A stretch of 64,000 nucleotides of DNA from Rhodobiaceae bacterium UBA4490 (GCA_002389665.1 DGNO01000002.1:505624-569623); one strand, 5' to 3'; shown: positions 47,131 to 57,292, counted from the stretch's first letter. The notes: generated from the sequence alone by a model not told the origin. Translations and numbers: made by a program.

Positions 47131-48159
47131 TCAGCATCCGGCGCGCTGCTTTTCCAGCTCGGCGCGCTGAATGACCGATTGCGAGGCGGAGGGGAAACGG
47201 CGCTTCAGTTCGTTCATCGTCGCGCAGGCCGCTTCCTTCTGGCCGAGCGCGGAAAGCGTGATGCCGAGCTTCAGCAAACTGTCCGGCGCCTTGGGCGAAG
47301 CCTCGTAGGTCGTATAGCCTTTCAGAAAGGCATCCGCCGCCTGCTTATAATCGCCGCGCACATAATAAGTTTCGCCCAGCCAATATTGCGCGTTCCCGGC
47401 AAGCTGGTCGTTCGGATAAAGCTCGAGGAATTTGTCGAAATTGACCCGCGCCGCTTCGAACTCGCCGCGTTTGAGAAGATCGATCGAGGCATCATAAGCA
47501 TCCTTGGGCGAGGTCGCGCCGATAACGGCGGAGGCCGTCTGCACCGGGCCCTCTCCGCCCGCTTCGCCGCTTTCATCCTGGCCGCCTGCTGCACCTGCCG
47601 CAGCGCCCGCGCCGCCCGCAAGGGGATCAGCCGACTGAGAAAGCGTGCCCAAAGAGCGCGGGCCTTGCGCCGGTGCGCCCGCATTGGCACTTGAGGCACT
47701 GGCGCCATTGCCATCCGGCGGCGTCAGCCTCACTTGCCCGCCTGCCTGAGCGCCAGCGGAAGCCTGGCCGCCTTCAAGCTCCTGAAAACGGAACTCCACA
47801 TCTTCCATGAAGCGGGAAAGTTGCTCTTTGGTCTGACGAATATCGAAAGAAAGCTTTTCGATGCGCCCGTTCATTTCGCGCAGGCTCGTTTCGATATCCT
47901 GCAGGCGCAGCGTCACATCGCCCGCGCTTGCCGGGTCGGCACTGTAAGCGGAAGAAGAAGCACCGCTCCCCGAGCCGCCGCGATAGGTCTGGCGCTGCAG
48001 ATCGAGCATGTCCTGTTCGATTTTTTCGAGCCGGTTGTTGAGCCCGCGCAAATCGCTATTGGGATCGGCGGCAAGCGGGCCTGCAAAACTGGCGGCCAGA
48101 AGCAGGCTCGCGCCCGCTGCAAGGCTCACCGAAACGAATTTCCTGTCCCGCACCATCAT
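47131..48159 (-). CDS. cpoB: Cell division coordinator CpoB (YbgF)
   Basis: Periplasmic partner of TolA and PBP1B that couples outer-membrane constriction with peptidoglycan synthesis. 342 residues: signal peptide (cleavage near PLAA), an N-terminal coiled coil that trimerises (NNRLEKIEQDMLDLQRQ...SLREMNGRIEKLSFDIRQTKEQLSRF), a low-complexity Ala/Gly linker (about 135-210), then TPR repeats (PKDAYDASIDLLKRGEF, AQYWLGETYYVRGDYKQAADAFLKGYTTY). I take ATG 48159; AAGGA lies 3-8 bp upstream, and a second ATG follows directly. Confidence 0.92.
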   Translation of the reverse strand: MMVRDRKFVSVSLAAGASLLLAASFAGPLAADPNSDLRGLNNRLEKIEQDMLDLQRQTYRGGSGSGASSSAYSADPASAGDVTLRLQDIETSLREMNGRIEKLSFDIRQTKEQLSRFMEDVEFRFQELEGGQASAGAQAGGQVRLTPPDGNGASASSANAGAPAQGPRSLGTLSQSADPLAGGAGAAAGAAGGQDESGEAGGEGPVQTASAVIGATSPKDAYDASIDLLKRGEFEAARVNFDKFLELYPNDQLAGNAQYWLGETYYVRGDYKQAADAFLKGYTTYEASPKAPDSLLKLGITLSALGQKEAACATMNELKRRFPSASQSVIQRAELEKQRAGC

Positions 48160-48330
48160 CGATCCTTGCTCCGTCCCGCCAGAACTCAACCCAAGTTCAA
48201 GTCTAATAAGGTTTTCGGCCAAATTGAGGCCGCCCATAAAGAGGTCTCAATTCCCGCAAAATGCCGCCCGCGCCGCGCCCGCGCAAGCTGCGATTTAGCT
48301 CAAGGCGCGCAGAAGCGCCGCGCGCTTACG

Positions 48331-48365
48331 AAAACGCCCCCGCATGCACCGGGCAGGCGGGGGCG
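48331..48365 (-). terminator. Terminator between pal and cpoB
   Basis: CGCCCCCGC (48335-48343) pairs with GCGGGGGCG (48357-48365). On the minus strand the stem runs into TTTTC. It lies 20 bp after pal and suggests reduced read-through into cpoB. Confidence 0.75.
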
Positions 48366-48385
48366 GTTGCGTCGAGCCGGTAAAC

Positions 48386-48907
48386 TTAGCTGCCGGCGCG
48401 GTCGTTGACCACGGTCACGCCGCGGCGGTTCTGGCTCCAGCAGCTCTCATCCGAGCAAAGCGCGACAGGACGCTCTTTGCCGTAAGAGATCGTGCGCACA
48501 CGGGCCGGGTCCACACCCTGCGCCACCAGATAGTCCTTCACGGCATTGGCGCGGCGGCCGCCCAGTGCCAAGTTGTATTCACGCGTGCCGCGCTCGTCGG
48601 CATGGCCTTCGATCGTCACGGTCAGCGCGGGATACTGCTTCAGCCAGGCAGCCTGACGCTGCAGCGTCTGACGGGCTTCCGGCTTGATGTCGGAGCGGTC
48701 GAGGTCGAAGAACACGCGGTCGCCCACATTCACAACCAGATCCTGCTGAGTGCCCGGCGTTGCCCCGCCCGGAGCCGTTTCCGAGGAAACAGAAGACGGA
48801 TTGGATGCAGCCGAGGCGTCGTCGTCCGGCGTCGAGCTACAAGCGGCAAGAGCCACGAATGCAGCGGCAACAGCGGTTACGCGCAGGCCTGCTTTGAGGA
48901 ACGTCAT
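48386..48907 (-). CDS. pal: Peptidoglycan-associated lipoprotein Pal
   Basis: Outer-membrane lipoprotein that binds peptidoglycan and TolB. 173 residues: type II signal with LAACSS (Cys23), a Ser/Asp-rich linker, then an OmpA-like domain (VFFDLDRSDIKPEARQTLQRQAAWL and GHADERGTREYNLALGGRRANAVKDYL) with the diaminopimelate-binding Asp and Arg. Last member of tolQRAB-pal but separated from tolB by 262 bp, so it may have its own promoter. Confidence 0.97.
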   Translation of the reverse strand: MTFLKAGLRVTAVAAAFVALAACSSTPDDDASAASNPSSVSSETAPGGATPGTQQDLVVNVGDRVFFDLDRSDIKPEARQTLQRQAAWLKQYPALTVTIEGHADERGTREYNLALGGRRANAVKDYLVAQGVDPARVRTISYGKERPVALCSDESCWSQNRRGVTVVNDRAGS

Positions 48908-49169
48908 TTAGGTAGTCTCCTTAATTGCGCCATTGGCCTTTGCCGGGGCCGAATGGCTGTTCGTCACCATGACACGCCGGAAATTCCGGCAACAGCGGAT
49001 TGAGTGGATCCGCTCATCCATCCCTTCAAGGCCAGCCCCGGCATTTCGGCCCAAGAGCCCTTCCTTGACATCCCGTTTAAACGTTAGCGGCCCGGGATAA
49101 GGTCCGCAACAAACGCACGGGAAATTTCGTTTTTAGTTTGAACCATGGTTCACAGAACCTTGGCTCAGC

Positions 49170-50591
49170 TCACCTCAGGCGCGGCGACCAGGCCGGGTCG
49201 GAGGCAAAAGTCGGCGTGGAGACCGGCCGCTCGTTATAACCGGTCAAATCGACCGACCAGAGGCTCGGCCCGCCCTGCTCCCCGCGGCTTTCGCGGAAAA
49301 ACATCAGCACCCGCCCGTTCGGCGACCAGGTCGGCGCCTCGTTATGGAAGCCTTCGGTCAAAATCCGCTCGCCCGTGCCGTCCGGCCGCATCACCCCGAT
49401 AAGAAACCGTCCCTTATGCAGTTTTGTGAAGGCGATGAGATCGCCGCGCGGGCTCCAGACCGGCGTTGCATAACGCCCGTCGCCAAAGCTGATCCGGTGC
49501 GCGTTCGAGCCGTCCGCATTCATCACATAAATTTGCTGTGAACCGCCCCGGTCCGATTCGAAGGCGATCCGGTCGCCGTCCGGCGCATAAGACGGGCCGG
49601 TATCGATCGCTGCCGTATTCGTCAGGCGCTGGGTGACGCGGGTGCGCAGGTCCATCTCGTAAATGTTGGAATTGCCGCCCCGCTGAAGGCTCATCACGAT
49701 TTTCTGACCATCCGGCGAAAAGCGCGGCGAGAAGGTCATGCCCGGAAAATCACCCACCACTTCCTGCTGGCCCGTTTCCAGATCGAGCAGATAGACGCGC
49801 GGATTGTTGCCCGCATAGGACAGATAGGTAATCTCCTGGTTCGACGGGCTGAAGCGCGGCGTCAGCACGATGGACGAGCCATTGGTGAGCATGCGCGGGT
49901 TGTGCCCGTCCTGATCCATAATGGCGAGGCGTTTGACGCGGCGGTTCTTCGGCCCCGATTCAGATACGTAAACGATGCGCGTGTCGAAATAGCCTTCCTC
50001 GCCCGTCAGCCGCTCGTAAACGGCATCCGAAATGATATGGGCGACGCGGCGCCAATTGTCCGGCGTCGTGAAGAACTGAAAGCCGGTCATTTGCTGCTCG
50101 GCATAAACGTCCCAAAGGCGGAATTCCACCTTGAGCCGCCCGTCGCTTTCGATGGTCGAGCGGCCCGTCACTAGCGCCTGGGCATTGATGATGCGCCAGT
50201 CGCCGAAGCGGGGCTGCACATTGACGTCGGAAATCTTCTCGATGAAAGAGCTTTTGGGCAGCGGGCGGAAAAGCCCGGAGCGGTCGAGATTGGCGGCGAT
50301 GACACTCGCAATGTCACTGCCGAGCCGCCGGTCTTCATCGCTCGCGCCCAGAAAGCCGGGAATGGCGACAGGCAGGGGGTCGACATTGCCTTGCGTAATG
50401 TCGATTTGCAGCGCCGCGCGGGCAGGCAGCGCGCCGAGCACCAGCGCGGCGAAGGTGAATGCCAGCACACGTAGGCCAGCGCTAAACTTAGCCCGCCGGG
50501 CCTGCGTCCGAATGCCGGAAAAGCGGCGGGACTGCGGGTGCACCTGCGATGCGGTATGTCTCGCCCCGGCTGATCTCATCAGTGTCATCAT
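49170..50591 (-). CDS. tolB: Tol-Pal system beta-propeller protein TolB
   Basis: Periplasmic protein that alternately binds Pal and TolA. 473 residues: a long basic N-terminus, signal peptide ending near PARA (about residue 60), the N-terminal D2 domain ([17 protein letters not shown]...), then a six-bladed WD40-like propeller with repeats such as [41 protein letters not shown] and [20 protein letters not shown] lies before ATG 50591. The 27-bp gap to tolA suggests one transcript. Confidence 0.96.
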   Translation of the reverse strand: MMTLMRSAGARHTASQVHPQSRRFSGIRTQARRAKFSAGLRVLAFTFAALVLGALPARAALQIDITQGNVDPLPVAIPGFLGASDEDRRLGSDIASVIAANLDRSGLFRPLPKSSFIEKISDVNVQPRFGDWRIINAQALVTGRSTIESDGRLKVEFRLWDVYAEQQMTGFQFFTTPDNWRRVAHIISDAVYERLTGEEGYFDTRIVYVSESGPKNRRVKRLAIMDQDGHNPRMLTNGSSIVLTPRFSPSNQEITYLSYAGNNPRVYLLDLETGQQEVVGDFPGMTFSPRFSPDGQKIVMSLQRGGNSNIYEMDLRTRVTQRLTNTAAIDTGPSYAPDGDRIAFESDRGGSQQIYVMNADGSNAHRISFGDGRYATPVWSPRGDLIAFTKLHKGRFLIGVMRPDGTGERILTEGFHNEAPTWSPNGRVLMFFRESRGEQGGPSLWSVDLTGYNERPVSTPTFASDPAWSPRLR

Positions 50592-50618
50592 CGTCTTTCC
50601 TCAGGCCCTTTCGAGTTT

Positions 50619-51503
50619 CTATCCGCCCAGCATTTCACGCGGATCGAACCGCAAATCGAGTTCCTGCCAGCTGGAATATTTGTCCGCCGGCATTTTGAAA
50701 GGCTCGCAGCGCCGGATCGCTCTGAGCGCGCTGTCGGCGGCTGCCCGGTAATAAGCATTGCCGGACAGAAGCGGGCCTTTGCTGATCAGCTCCGGCGCCC
50801 GCGCGAGCGAGCCGTCCGGATTGAGAAACACTTTGATCTCCACGATCAGCTTGTCCGCATTGGGCGCGCCCGCCGGCACGGACCAGCAGCGGCGCATCTG
50901 CAATTTAAACGCATCGATCTCAGAGACCGTCAGCTTCGTATTCACCCCTTGCGGGGCTTGAGGCGCGGCATCCTCCTTGGTCTCGCGGGAGGGTTGGCGC
51001 GTCTTCTTTTCTTCTTCCGGCAGCTTGTCGAGCAAGGCTGCAATCTTGGTCGGGTCGAACGCCTCCTGCTTCTTGGCAGGTTTGGGCGGCGCGGGCTTTT
51101 GCGGCGCAGGCTTCGGCGGTTCGGGCTTCTTCTCCGGCTCCGCCTTCTTCTCCTCAGGCTCCGCTTCCGGTTCCGGCAAAGGCTCGGGCTCGCGCGCAGG
51201 CGGCGGCGGCTCGACGGCGGCAGGCGCAGGCTGCGGCGCAGGCTTGGGCTCGGGGGCCGGTTCCGGCTCCGGCGCCTGTTCAGGCTCGGGCTCGGGTTCC
51301 GGCTCTTCCTCGATCTGCGGCTTCGGCTCGGCTTTCGCCACTTTCTCGCGCTTCAAATTCGTGAACTCGTCGATCGTGACAAGCTCGACCGGCAATGCCT
51401 GATCGGGCACCGCCGGAAGCGGGTCGGCCGAGGGCAAGGCGATGAAAGCCGCCGCGATCACCGCTGCGTGGACGCCGAAGGATGCAACAAGGCTTGCGCG
51501 CAT
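50619..51503 (-). CDS. tolA: Tol-Pal system protein TolA
   Basis: Energy-coupling protein linking TolQR to Pal. 294 residues: N-terminal membrane helix (ASLVASFGVHAAVIAAAFIAL), a long Pro/Glu/Ala/Lys-rich domain II (about 55-165), and a C-terminal TonB-like domain (VSEIDAFKLQMRRCWSVPAGA...EIKVFLNPDGSLARAPELIS). The Pro-rich domain II differs from the helical Ala/Lys form of enterobacteria but is usual in alphaproteobacteria. AGAGGTG precedes the ATG; tolR ends 1 bp before. Confidence 0.95.
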   Translation of the reverse strand: MRASLVASFGVHAAVIAAAFIALPSADPLPAVPDQALPVELVTIDEFTNLKREKVAKAEPKPQIEEEPEPEPEPEQAPEPEPAPEPKPAPQPAPAAVEPPPPAREPEPLPEPEAEPEEKKAEPEKKPEPPKPAPQKPAPPKPAKKQEAFDPTKIAALLDKLPEEEKKTRQPSRETKEDAAPQAPQGVNTKLTVSEIDAFKLQMRRCWSVPAGAPNADKLIVEIKVFLNPDGSLARAPELISKGPLLSGNAYYRAAADSALRAIRRCEPFKMPADKYSSWQELDLRFDPREMLGG

Positions 51504-51504
51504 G

Positions 51505-51966
51505 TCACCTCTTCTGGGGGGCGCGTGTCGGGGTTTCCGTCACGAGCCCGACCCGGGCAAAACCGGCACTGGAAATCGTGCCCATTACGTCCATCACACG
51601 GCCGTAATTGATATTCTGATCGGCGCGCACATAGATGCGCTGCTCATAGCCGTTCTCACCGATGGCCAGAAGGCGCGGCACGAGGTCTTCCACCTGCACT
51701 TCCGTTTCCTGCAGGAAGATCGCGCCGTCGCCGTTCACCGTAATGGTCAAAGGTTCATCATCGCCCGAAAGCGGGGCGGAGCGCGTCTTGGGCAGATCGA
51801 CCGGCACGCCCACCGTCAAAAGCGGGGCGGCCACCATGAAAACGATGAGCAGTACGAGCATCACATCGACAAGCGGGGTGACGTTGATCTCGCTCATCGG
51901 CGCCATGCGCTGGCCGCGCCGGCGCGAGCCGTTCTGCTTGCCAGGTTGCTGCGCGGACATGCCCAT
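51505..51966 (-). CDS. tolR: Tol-Pal system protein TolR
   Basis: ExbD/TolR family protein of the proton-motive-force-driven motor. 153 residues: basic N-terminus, one membrane helix (about 29-50) with the conserved Asp in INVTPLVDVMLVLLIVFMV, and a periplasmic domain (GVPVDLPKTRS...ITVNGDGAIFLQ). The Asp is required for proton coupling. GGAGA lies before ATG 51966. tolQ ends 2 bp upstream, so the genes are tightly linked. Confidence 0.96.
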   Translation of the reverse strand: MGMSAQQPGKQNGSRRRGQRMAPMSEINVTPLVDVMLVLLIVFMVAAPLLTVGVPVDLPKTRSAPLSGDDEPLTITVNGDGAIFLQETEVQVEDLVPRLLAIGENGYEQRIYVRADQNINYGRVMDVMGTISSAGFARVGLVTETPTRAPQKR

Positions 51967-51968
51967 GA

Positions 51969-52691
51969 CTATCTCCGCTCGTCGATCTGGCGGGAGACGA
52001 TGGCCGAAAACTCGTCCGCAAAGCCTTCTAGCCGCGCGCCGAAGCGGCCGATCTCGCTGGAAAACTTGTTATAGGCAATCACCGCGGGAATGGCGGCGAC
52101 AAGGCCGAGCGCGGTCGCAAACAGCGCCTCGGCAATACCCGGCGCCACCACGGCAAGGTTCGTATCGCGGCTGATGGCAATCGACTGGAAGGAATTCATG
52201 ATCCCCCAGACCGTGCCGAAAAGGCCAATAAAGGGCGCCGTCGCGCCCACCGTCGCCAGGAAAAGCAGATTGGATTCCAGCGACATCATTTCGCGGTTGA
52301 TGGTGATGGTCATCACCTTGTCCACCCGCTCGCGCAGGCCCGCGAAAGGCGCGCCGCTCTCATTGGAGCGCTTCCATTCGCGCATCGCCGCGACAAAGAG
52401 CGTGGAAAGAGGGTGGCCCGGCCGGTGGCCTACATCGTCGTAAATCTCATCGAGCGAGCGGCCCGACCAGAAAAGGCGCTCAAATTGATCGGCGCGCTTG
52501 CGTAAGCGCGAGACCCGCCACCATTTGTCGAAAATGATCGCCCAGGACCAGACCGAGGCAAAGAACAGGCCGAGCATGACCATTTTCACGACCCAGTCGG
52601 CCCGCAGGAACAGCGACCAGAGGGAAAAGTCCAACGGCCCCGCATCGACGGTCACATCGGTCAGGACTTCATTTGCACGCGTGGGATCCAT
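51969..52691 (-). CDS. tolQ: Tol-Pal system protein TolQ
   Basis: MotA/TolQ/ExbB family channel subunit, 240 residues with three membrane helices: the first at about 30-53, the other two at about 145-170 and 180-205. The motif LLFLATVGATAPFIGLFGTVWGIMNSFQSI is typical. With TolR it uses the proton gradient to energise TolA. GAGG lies 6 bp before ATG 52691. First gene of tolQRAB. Confidence 0.97.
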   Translation of the reverse strand: MDPTRANEVLTDVTVDAGPLDFSLWSLFLRADWVVKMVMLGLFFASVWSWAIIFDKWWRVSRLRKRADQFERLFWSGRSLDEIYDDVGHRPGHPLSTLFVAAMREWKRSNESGAPFAGLRERVDKVMTITINREMMSLESNLLFLATVGATAPFIGLFGTVWGIMNSFQSIAISRDTNLAVVAPGIAEALFATALGLVAAIPAVIAYNKFSSEIGRFGARLEGFADEFSAIVSRQIDERR

Positions 52692-53001
52692 CTAAGGCCT
52701 CTTCAAAAACACCGCGACGTCATCAGGCCCCGCCTTCTTGGGCGGGCTCTCAATCGGGACGCATCGGAGTATGCAGCCGGTGTCCTCCACCCTGCCTTGA
52801 AGATCCAACTCCGGATCATGCTGGCGCGCCTGCCGCCCGGCGGCAAACGCAAACCCCCATCGAGCGCGGCAGATTAGCCGTTTAAATGTGTCAAAACTGC
52901 GGCACCTTGGCCCCGAAAACGCGCGGAACGCTTGAGTTTTTCCCCTGTGGCGCTTTCAGCACAGTGCCTGGGGCCGGGCCTTGGAAAAGACGGGTGAAAG
53001 C
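52692..53001 (-). other. 310-bp interval upstream of tolQ
   Basis: Holds the presumed tolQ promoter. TTGACA on the minus strand (GTTTTGACACATTTAAACG, around 52884-52902) is a possible -35, but no -10 at the proper distance is clear. I see no gene, terminator or repeat in it, apart from short GC-rich palindromes near 52800-52850. Confidence 0.5.
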
Positions 53002-54372
53002 TCACACCGTGCGCAGGTAATAATCGAAATCGAGGGGGGTGGGCTCGGCGAAAAAGCGGTCCGCTTCCGCCTCCTTGATCGTGCAGAAGGTCTCGACCAG
53101 GAAATTGCCGAAATAATCCCGCGCGAAAGCCGATTGACGCAGCACCTCATTGGCGCGGAACCAGTTGAGCGGAAAGGGCTCGCTGGGCAGTTCATAGCCA
53201 TTGCCTTCCACCGCCGGGCCAGGGTCCATCTTGCCCGTAATGCCGTGATGGATGCCCGCCAGCACCCCGGCCAGCGCGAGGTAAGGGTTGGCATCGGCCC
53301 CGGCAATGCGGTGCTCGATATGGCGCGTCGGCGCCGCGCCCGCCGGAATGCGCAGAGAGACCGTGCGGTTGTTCACCCCCCAGGTGGCGGAGACCGGGGC
53401 ATAGGATTTCGCCCGGAAGCGGCGGTAAGAATTGGCGTTCGGCGCCCAGATGCCCATCATTTCGGCCATCGTCGCCTTGAGCCCGCCGATCGCATGGCGC
53501 ATCAGCGCATTGCCTTTCGGGTTTTCATCCGCAAAGGCATTCGCCCCGTCTTCACCGGCAAGCGAGACATGCACATGCATGCCCGAGCCCGAATAGGCCG
53601 AATAGGGCTTGGCCATGAAACAGGCCATCATCCCGTGCTTGAGCGCGGCCAGTTTGATGAGGCGCTTGAACATGATCGCCTGATCGGCCGCTTTCATCGC
53701 GTCGGGCTGGTGCTGCAGAACGATTTCCATCTGCCCCGGCGCATATTCGCTAATGAGCGTGCGCGCGGGCAGGCCCTGAGCCTGCGCACTTTCATAAACA
53801 TCGCGGAAGAAGGGCGAAAAGTCGGTGAGATCGGAAAGCTGATAGGCTTGGAAATGCTGCGCGCGGCCCGCGCCATTCAGCGCCAAGGGCGGCTGCGGCG
53901 CGCCTTTGGCCGCTGCATCCCGGTCGAAGAGATAAAATTCAAGCTCGATGGCGGCGACCGGCGTCAGCTTCAATTCTTCAAAGCGCGCCACCACCCGCTC
54001 CAGCACATTGCGCGGATCGCAGACGGAAGGTGTGCCGTCGGCTTCGGTCATACGCACGATGAACTGGCCGGCGCGCGGCCCTTCGAGCGGGCTCGGCACG
54101 AGCGAGCCGGGAACGGGCCGCGCGATGCGGTCCGCATCCCCGTCTTCCCAGACAAGACCCGTTTCTTCCACATCCGTGCCCGTCACATCGAGGCTCATGA
54201 TCGAGCCCGGCATGAAGCGCCCGTCGCGGAAGGCCGCTTCGATTTCCGCCCGGCGCAGCACCTTGCCCCGCGCCACGCCGCACAGATCCGTAAAGACCAG
54301 CGTGAATTCGTCGGCATCGGGATGCGCCTTCAAAAAGGCATTCAATTCATCGAGGGGCGGCAAGGCGTTCAT
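53002..54372 (-). CDS. Glutamine-synthetase-family enzyme (PuuA-like)
   Basis: A 456-residue member of the type I glutamine synthetase fold with AIELEFYLFD and GSGMHVHVSL for the metal site, NSYRRF for ATP/phosphate contacts, and ANPYLALAGVLAG near the end. Its closest relatives act as gamma-glutamylpolyamine or other gamma-glutamylamide synthetases and lack the adenylation site of real glutamine synthetase (no PNPKPIEGDWNG or NLYDLPPEE). It starts by ATGA overlap with the aminotransferase. The pair suggests amine activation and catabolism. The amine is unknown. Confidence 0.85.
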   Translation of the reverse strand: MNALPPLDELNAFLKAHPDADEFTLVFTDLCGVARGKVLRRAEIEAAFRDGRFMPGSIMSLDVTGTDVEETGLVWEDGDADRIARPVPGSLVPSPLEGPRAGQFIVRMTEADGTPSVCDPRNVLERVVARFEELKLTPVAAIELEFYLFDRDAAAKGAPQPPLALNGAGRAQHFQAYQLSDLTDFSPFFRDVYESAQAQGLPARTLISEYAPGQMEIVLQHQPDAMKAADQAIMFKRLIKLAALKHGMMACFMAKPYSAYSGSGMHVHVSLAGEDGANAFADENPKGNALMRHAIGGLKATMAEMMGIWAPNANSYRRFRAKSYAPVSATWGVNNRTVSLRIPAGAAPTRHIEHRIAGADANPYLALAGVLAGIHHGITGKMDPGPAVEGNGYELPSEPFPLNWFRANEVLRQSAFARDYFGNFLVETFCTIKEAEADRFFAEPTPLDFDYYLRTV

Positions 54373-55721
54373 TCGAAAAGCTCCGTCAGGAAGGCGGACA
54401 CCGCCTCCGTGAGGCGATCTATATCCTCTTCCCGCGTTTCTGGCGAGATCAGCATCATATTATGGAAGGGCGTCAGCATCAGCCCCCGGTTAAGAAGGTA
54501 AAGATGAAGCGCGCGCTCGAGCGGATGGTTCATACGCTCGGCCGATGCCGCCCCGCTGCGCACGGGTGCGGGCGTGAAACCGATTTCGGCCCGCGCGCCC
54601 ACCCGCAGTACATGCCAGGAAACACCTTTCTCCTTGAAAACCCGTGCAAGCCCGGCTTCAAGGCGCGCGGCAAGCTGCTCCATATGCATATAAGCCGCCT
54701 CGGTCATCACCTCCGCCAGCATGGCGCGGATCGCGGCAAGCTGGAGCGCGGAGCCTGAGAGCGTCGTGCCGATGCCCGAATGACCGGGCGCGCGGGTCTC
54801 ATTGAAAGCGGCAATGCACGCACCGACCTCTGCGGTAAACCCATAAACAGCGGCGGGCACACCGCCGCCGATGGGTTTGCCCACCACAAGAAAATCGGGG
54901 CGGAGCCCATGCACGCGGCCCCAGCCGCCGCGCCCGGAGGAAAGCGTGTGCGTTTCATCGAGCGCGAAAAAGGCGCCCGCTTCCCGCGCCGCTTCCGCAA
55001 GAAACGCCATGAAGCCGGGATCGGAGGGCACCATGCCGATATTGGTGAGCAAGGGCTCGGTCAAAACCAGCGCAATATCGCCCTTGGCAAGCTCGGCCTT
55101 CACCGCCTCCCTGTCATTGAAAGGAACGACCGCCGTCGTCGCCGTGATATCCGCCACCTGCCCCACAAGGCCGGGGCGCAGCTCCGTGCGCCCGCCCGCC
55201 CCGATGCGCACGAAAACATCATCCACCGCGCCGTGATAAGAGCCGTCGAAAATCAGAATGCGGGGCCGGCCCGTCACCCCGCGCGCCCAGCGGATGATGG
55301 CGCGGTTCGCATCCGACGCGCTGGCCGTCACCTGCCATTGATCGAGCCCGAAATAATCCGAAAGAAGCCGGCCGACTTCCGGGGCAAGCTCGGAGGGCAG
55401 CATCGCCGTTGCCCCGCGCGCCATTTGCCCGGCCACCGCATTGACCGCAGGTTCCGGCCCATGGCCGAACATGGCGCCCGTATCCCCGAGGCAGAAGTCG
55501 GTATAAAGGTTGCCGTCGGCATCCTTCAGCCGCGCGCCCTTCGCTTCTTTCAGAAAAAGCGCATGGGGCAATTCCCAATCACTCATCCAATGCAGCGGCA
55601 CGCCTTTCAGCCAATGGGAGGCGGCTTCTTTGGCAAGCACGGCGGATTTCGGCGTACGCGCGGCATAGGCTTCCGCCTCGCGCTGCCAAAGTTTCTCGAT
55701 TTTGCCGACGGACGCCGTCAT
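54369..55721 (-). CDS. Class III aminotransferase
   Basis: A 450-residue PLP-dependent aminotransferase close to the glutamate-1-semialdehyde aminomutase / omega-transaminase group. It has GDTGAMFGHGPEPAV, ASDANRAIIRWARGVTGRPRIL, DETHTLSSGRGG, and the PLP lysine in VVGKPIGGGVPAAVYGF. Its stop overlaps the downstream glutamine-synthetase-like gene (ATGA at 54369-54372), so they are co-translated. I choose ATG 55721, with CAGGTGAG upstream; in-frame starts at 55748 and 55781 are possible. Likely amino donors and acceptors are unknown. Confidence 0.85.
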   Translation of the reverse strand: MTASVGKIEKLWQREAEAYAARTPKSAVLAKEAASHWLKGVPLHWMSDWELPHALFLKEAKGARLKDADGNLYTDFCLGDTGAMFGHGPEPAVNAVAGQMARGATAMLPSELAPEVGRLLSDYFGLDQWQVTASASDANRAIIRWARGVTGRPRILIFDGSYHGAVDDVFVRIGAGGRTELRPGLVGQVADITATTAVVPFNDREAVKAELAKGDIALVLTEPLLTNIGMVPSDPGFMAFLAEAAREAGAFFALDETHTLSSGRGGWGRVHGLRPDFLVVGKPIGGGVPAAVYGFTAEVGACIAAFNETRAPGHSGIGTTLSGSALQLAAIRAMLAEVMTEAAYMHMEQLAARLEAGLARVFKEKGVSWHVLRVGARAEIGFTPAPVRSGAASAERMNHPLERALHLYLLNRGLMLTPFHNMMLISPETREEDIDRLTEAVSAFLTELFE

Positions 55722-55796
55722 GCCGCTCACCTGAAAATCCCCGCTCATCGCAAGTAAAGGTGGCCAGATGACAGAACGCAAGCGGCGAAAGAAAAC

Positions 55797-56252
55797 TTAC
55801 CCGCCACGCTTCATAAGATCTTCAACACCGTCGATAACGGCTTTCGGCAGGCGCGCGGGCCGCCCGTCCTCGTGAATGCAGGCGGCATGCACCATCGCCT
55901 GCCAGATCACCTCGCCGGCGCGCAGGATTTTCTGATCCGCTTCGATACGCGCGCCTTTCAGCGTCACATAACGGGTATGAACTTCCAGAAGATCGTCGAT
56001 GCGGGCGGGCTTTAAAAACTCGATTTCCATTTTATGGATGGCGAAGGCAAGCGGCTTTTCGCCCTCGATCAATTCGTGATGATGCACGCCTGCCATGCGC
56101 AGACAGTCCGAGCGCCCGCGTTCGGCAAAGCGCAAGTAGTTGGCGTGATAAACGATGCCGGTAAAATCCGTGTCCTCGTAATAAACACGGATGGGCAGCA
56201 CATGCGCGCCCTCTTCGATGCGCCCGGCAAGGTCCGGCCATTTGCCGCTCAT
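55797..56252 (-). CDS. ybgC: Acyl-CoA thioesterase YbgC
   Basis: Hotdog-fold thioesterase, 151 residues, with the family motif [26 protein letters not shown] (catalytic Asp29). In E. coli it is the first gene of the tol-pal operon and acts on acyl-CoA, with links to phospholipid synthesis. Here its start overlaps the ruvB stop (ATGA, 56249-56252), so it is the last gene of ruvCAB-ybgC, and the tol genes lie 3 kb further on, past two unrelated genes. Confidence 0.95.
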   Translation of the reverse strand: MSGKWPDLAGRIEEGAHVLPIRVYYEDTDFTGIVYHANYLRFAERGRSDCLRMAGVHHHELIEGEKPLAFAIHKMEIEFLKPARIDDLLEVHTRYVTLKGARIEADQKILRAGEVIWQAMVHAACIHEDGRPARLPKAVIDGVEDLMKRGG

Positions 56253-57292
56253 GCGCCCTCTCCCTCATCGAAAAGGCCGCTTTGTCCCGCCCCGCTTCCC
56301 GATGCGGGTGCGGGCAGGCCGAGATGGCGGAAGGCAAGTGCCGTCAAAACACGCCCGCGCGGCGTGCGGTTCACGAAGCCCTGCTGAATGAGATAAGGCT
56401 CGATGATTTCCTCAATCGCATCGCGCGGTTCGGAAAGCGCGGCGGCGATCGTTTCGATACCGACGGGCCCGCCGGAAAACTTCACCGCTACATTGCGCAA
56501 ATAGCGGTGATCGAGCGCATCGAGACCGCGCGCATCGACCTCGAGCCGCTCCAGCGCTTTGTCGGCCAGCGCCGCATCGATGGCGCCTTTACCGTCCACC
56601 ACCGCAAAATCGCGCACCCGGCGCAAAAGCCGCCCGGCAACACGGGGCGTGCCGCGCGCGCGCCGTGCAATTTCCTTCGCCCCGTCGCTCGTAATCGAGG
56701 TGCCGAGCACGCCCGCACCGCGCGTGACGATCGCTTCAAGCTCGGCCTCTTCATAAAAATTGAGCCGCACGGGAATGCCGAACCTGTCGCGCAGCGGCGT
56801 CGTCAAAAGCCCCGTGCGCGTCGTCGCGCCCACCAGTGTGAAAGGCGCAAGCTCGATGCGCACCGAGCGCGCCGCCGGTCCCTCCCCGATGATCAGATCG
56901 AGCTGAAAATCCTCCATCGCCGGATAAAGAATTTCTTCGACCGCTGGCGAGAGCCGGTGGATTTCATCGATAAAGAGCACGTCCCGCTCTTCAAGATTGG
57001 TCAGCAGCGCGGCAAGGTCGCCTGCCTTCGCAATAACGGGGCCCGAGGTTGCGCGGAAATTGACACCAAGCTCGCGCGCCACGATCTGCGCCAATGTCGT
57101 CTTGCCAAGGCCGGGGGGCCCGGCAAAAAGCACATGATCGAGCGCTTCGCCGCGCGTACGCGCCGCCTCGATAAAGACGGAGAGGTTTTCGCGCGCCTTG
57201 CGCTGGCCGACAAATTCGGAAAGGCGCTGCGGGCGCAGCGCCACATCGAAATCTTCTTCCCGCTCCCCGGCGCCCACCAGTCTTTCACTCAT
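56249..57292 (-). CDS. ruvB: Holliday junction branch-migration helicase RuvB
   Basis: AAA+ motor that drives Holliday junction migration with RuvA. 347 residues: [19 protein letters not shown], Walker A GPPGLGKT, Walker [22 protein letters not shown], sensor 1 [18 protein letters not shown], and the winged C-terminal domain ([33 protein letters not shown]). Overlaps ruvA by ATGA (57289-57292). Confidence 0.97.
   Translation of the reverse strand: MSERLVGAGEREEDFDVALRPQRLSEFVGQRKARENLSVFIEAARTRGEALDHVLFAGPPGLGKTTLAQIVARELGVNFRATSGPVIAKAGDLAALLTNLEERDVLFIDEIHRLSPAVEEILYPAMEDFQLDLIIGEGPAARSVRIELAPFTLVGATTRTGLLTTPLRDRFGIPVRLNFYEEAELEAIVTRGAGVLGTSITSDGAKEIARRARGTPRVAGRLLRRVRDFAVVDGKGAIDAALADKALERLEVDARGLDALDHRYLRNVAVKFSGGPVGIETIAAALSEPRDAIEEIIEPYLIQQGFVNRTPRGRVLTALAFRHLGLPAPASGSGAGQSGLFDEGEGA

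Noticed and set aside
49139..49152. Perfect palindrome TGAACCATGGTTCA after tolB
   Set aside because: Short, with no T-run and no known regulator; could be chance or a weak terminator component.
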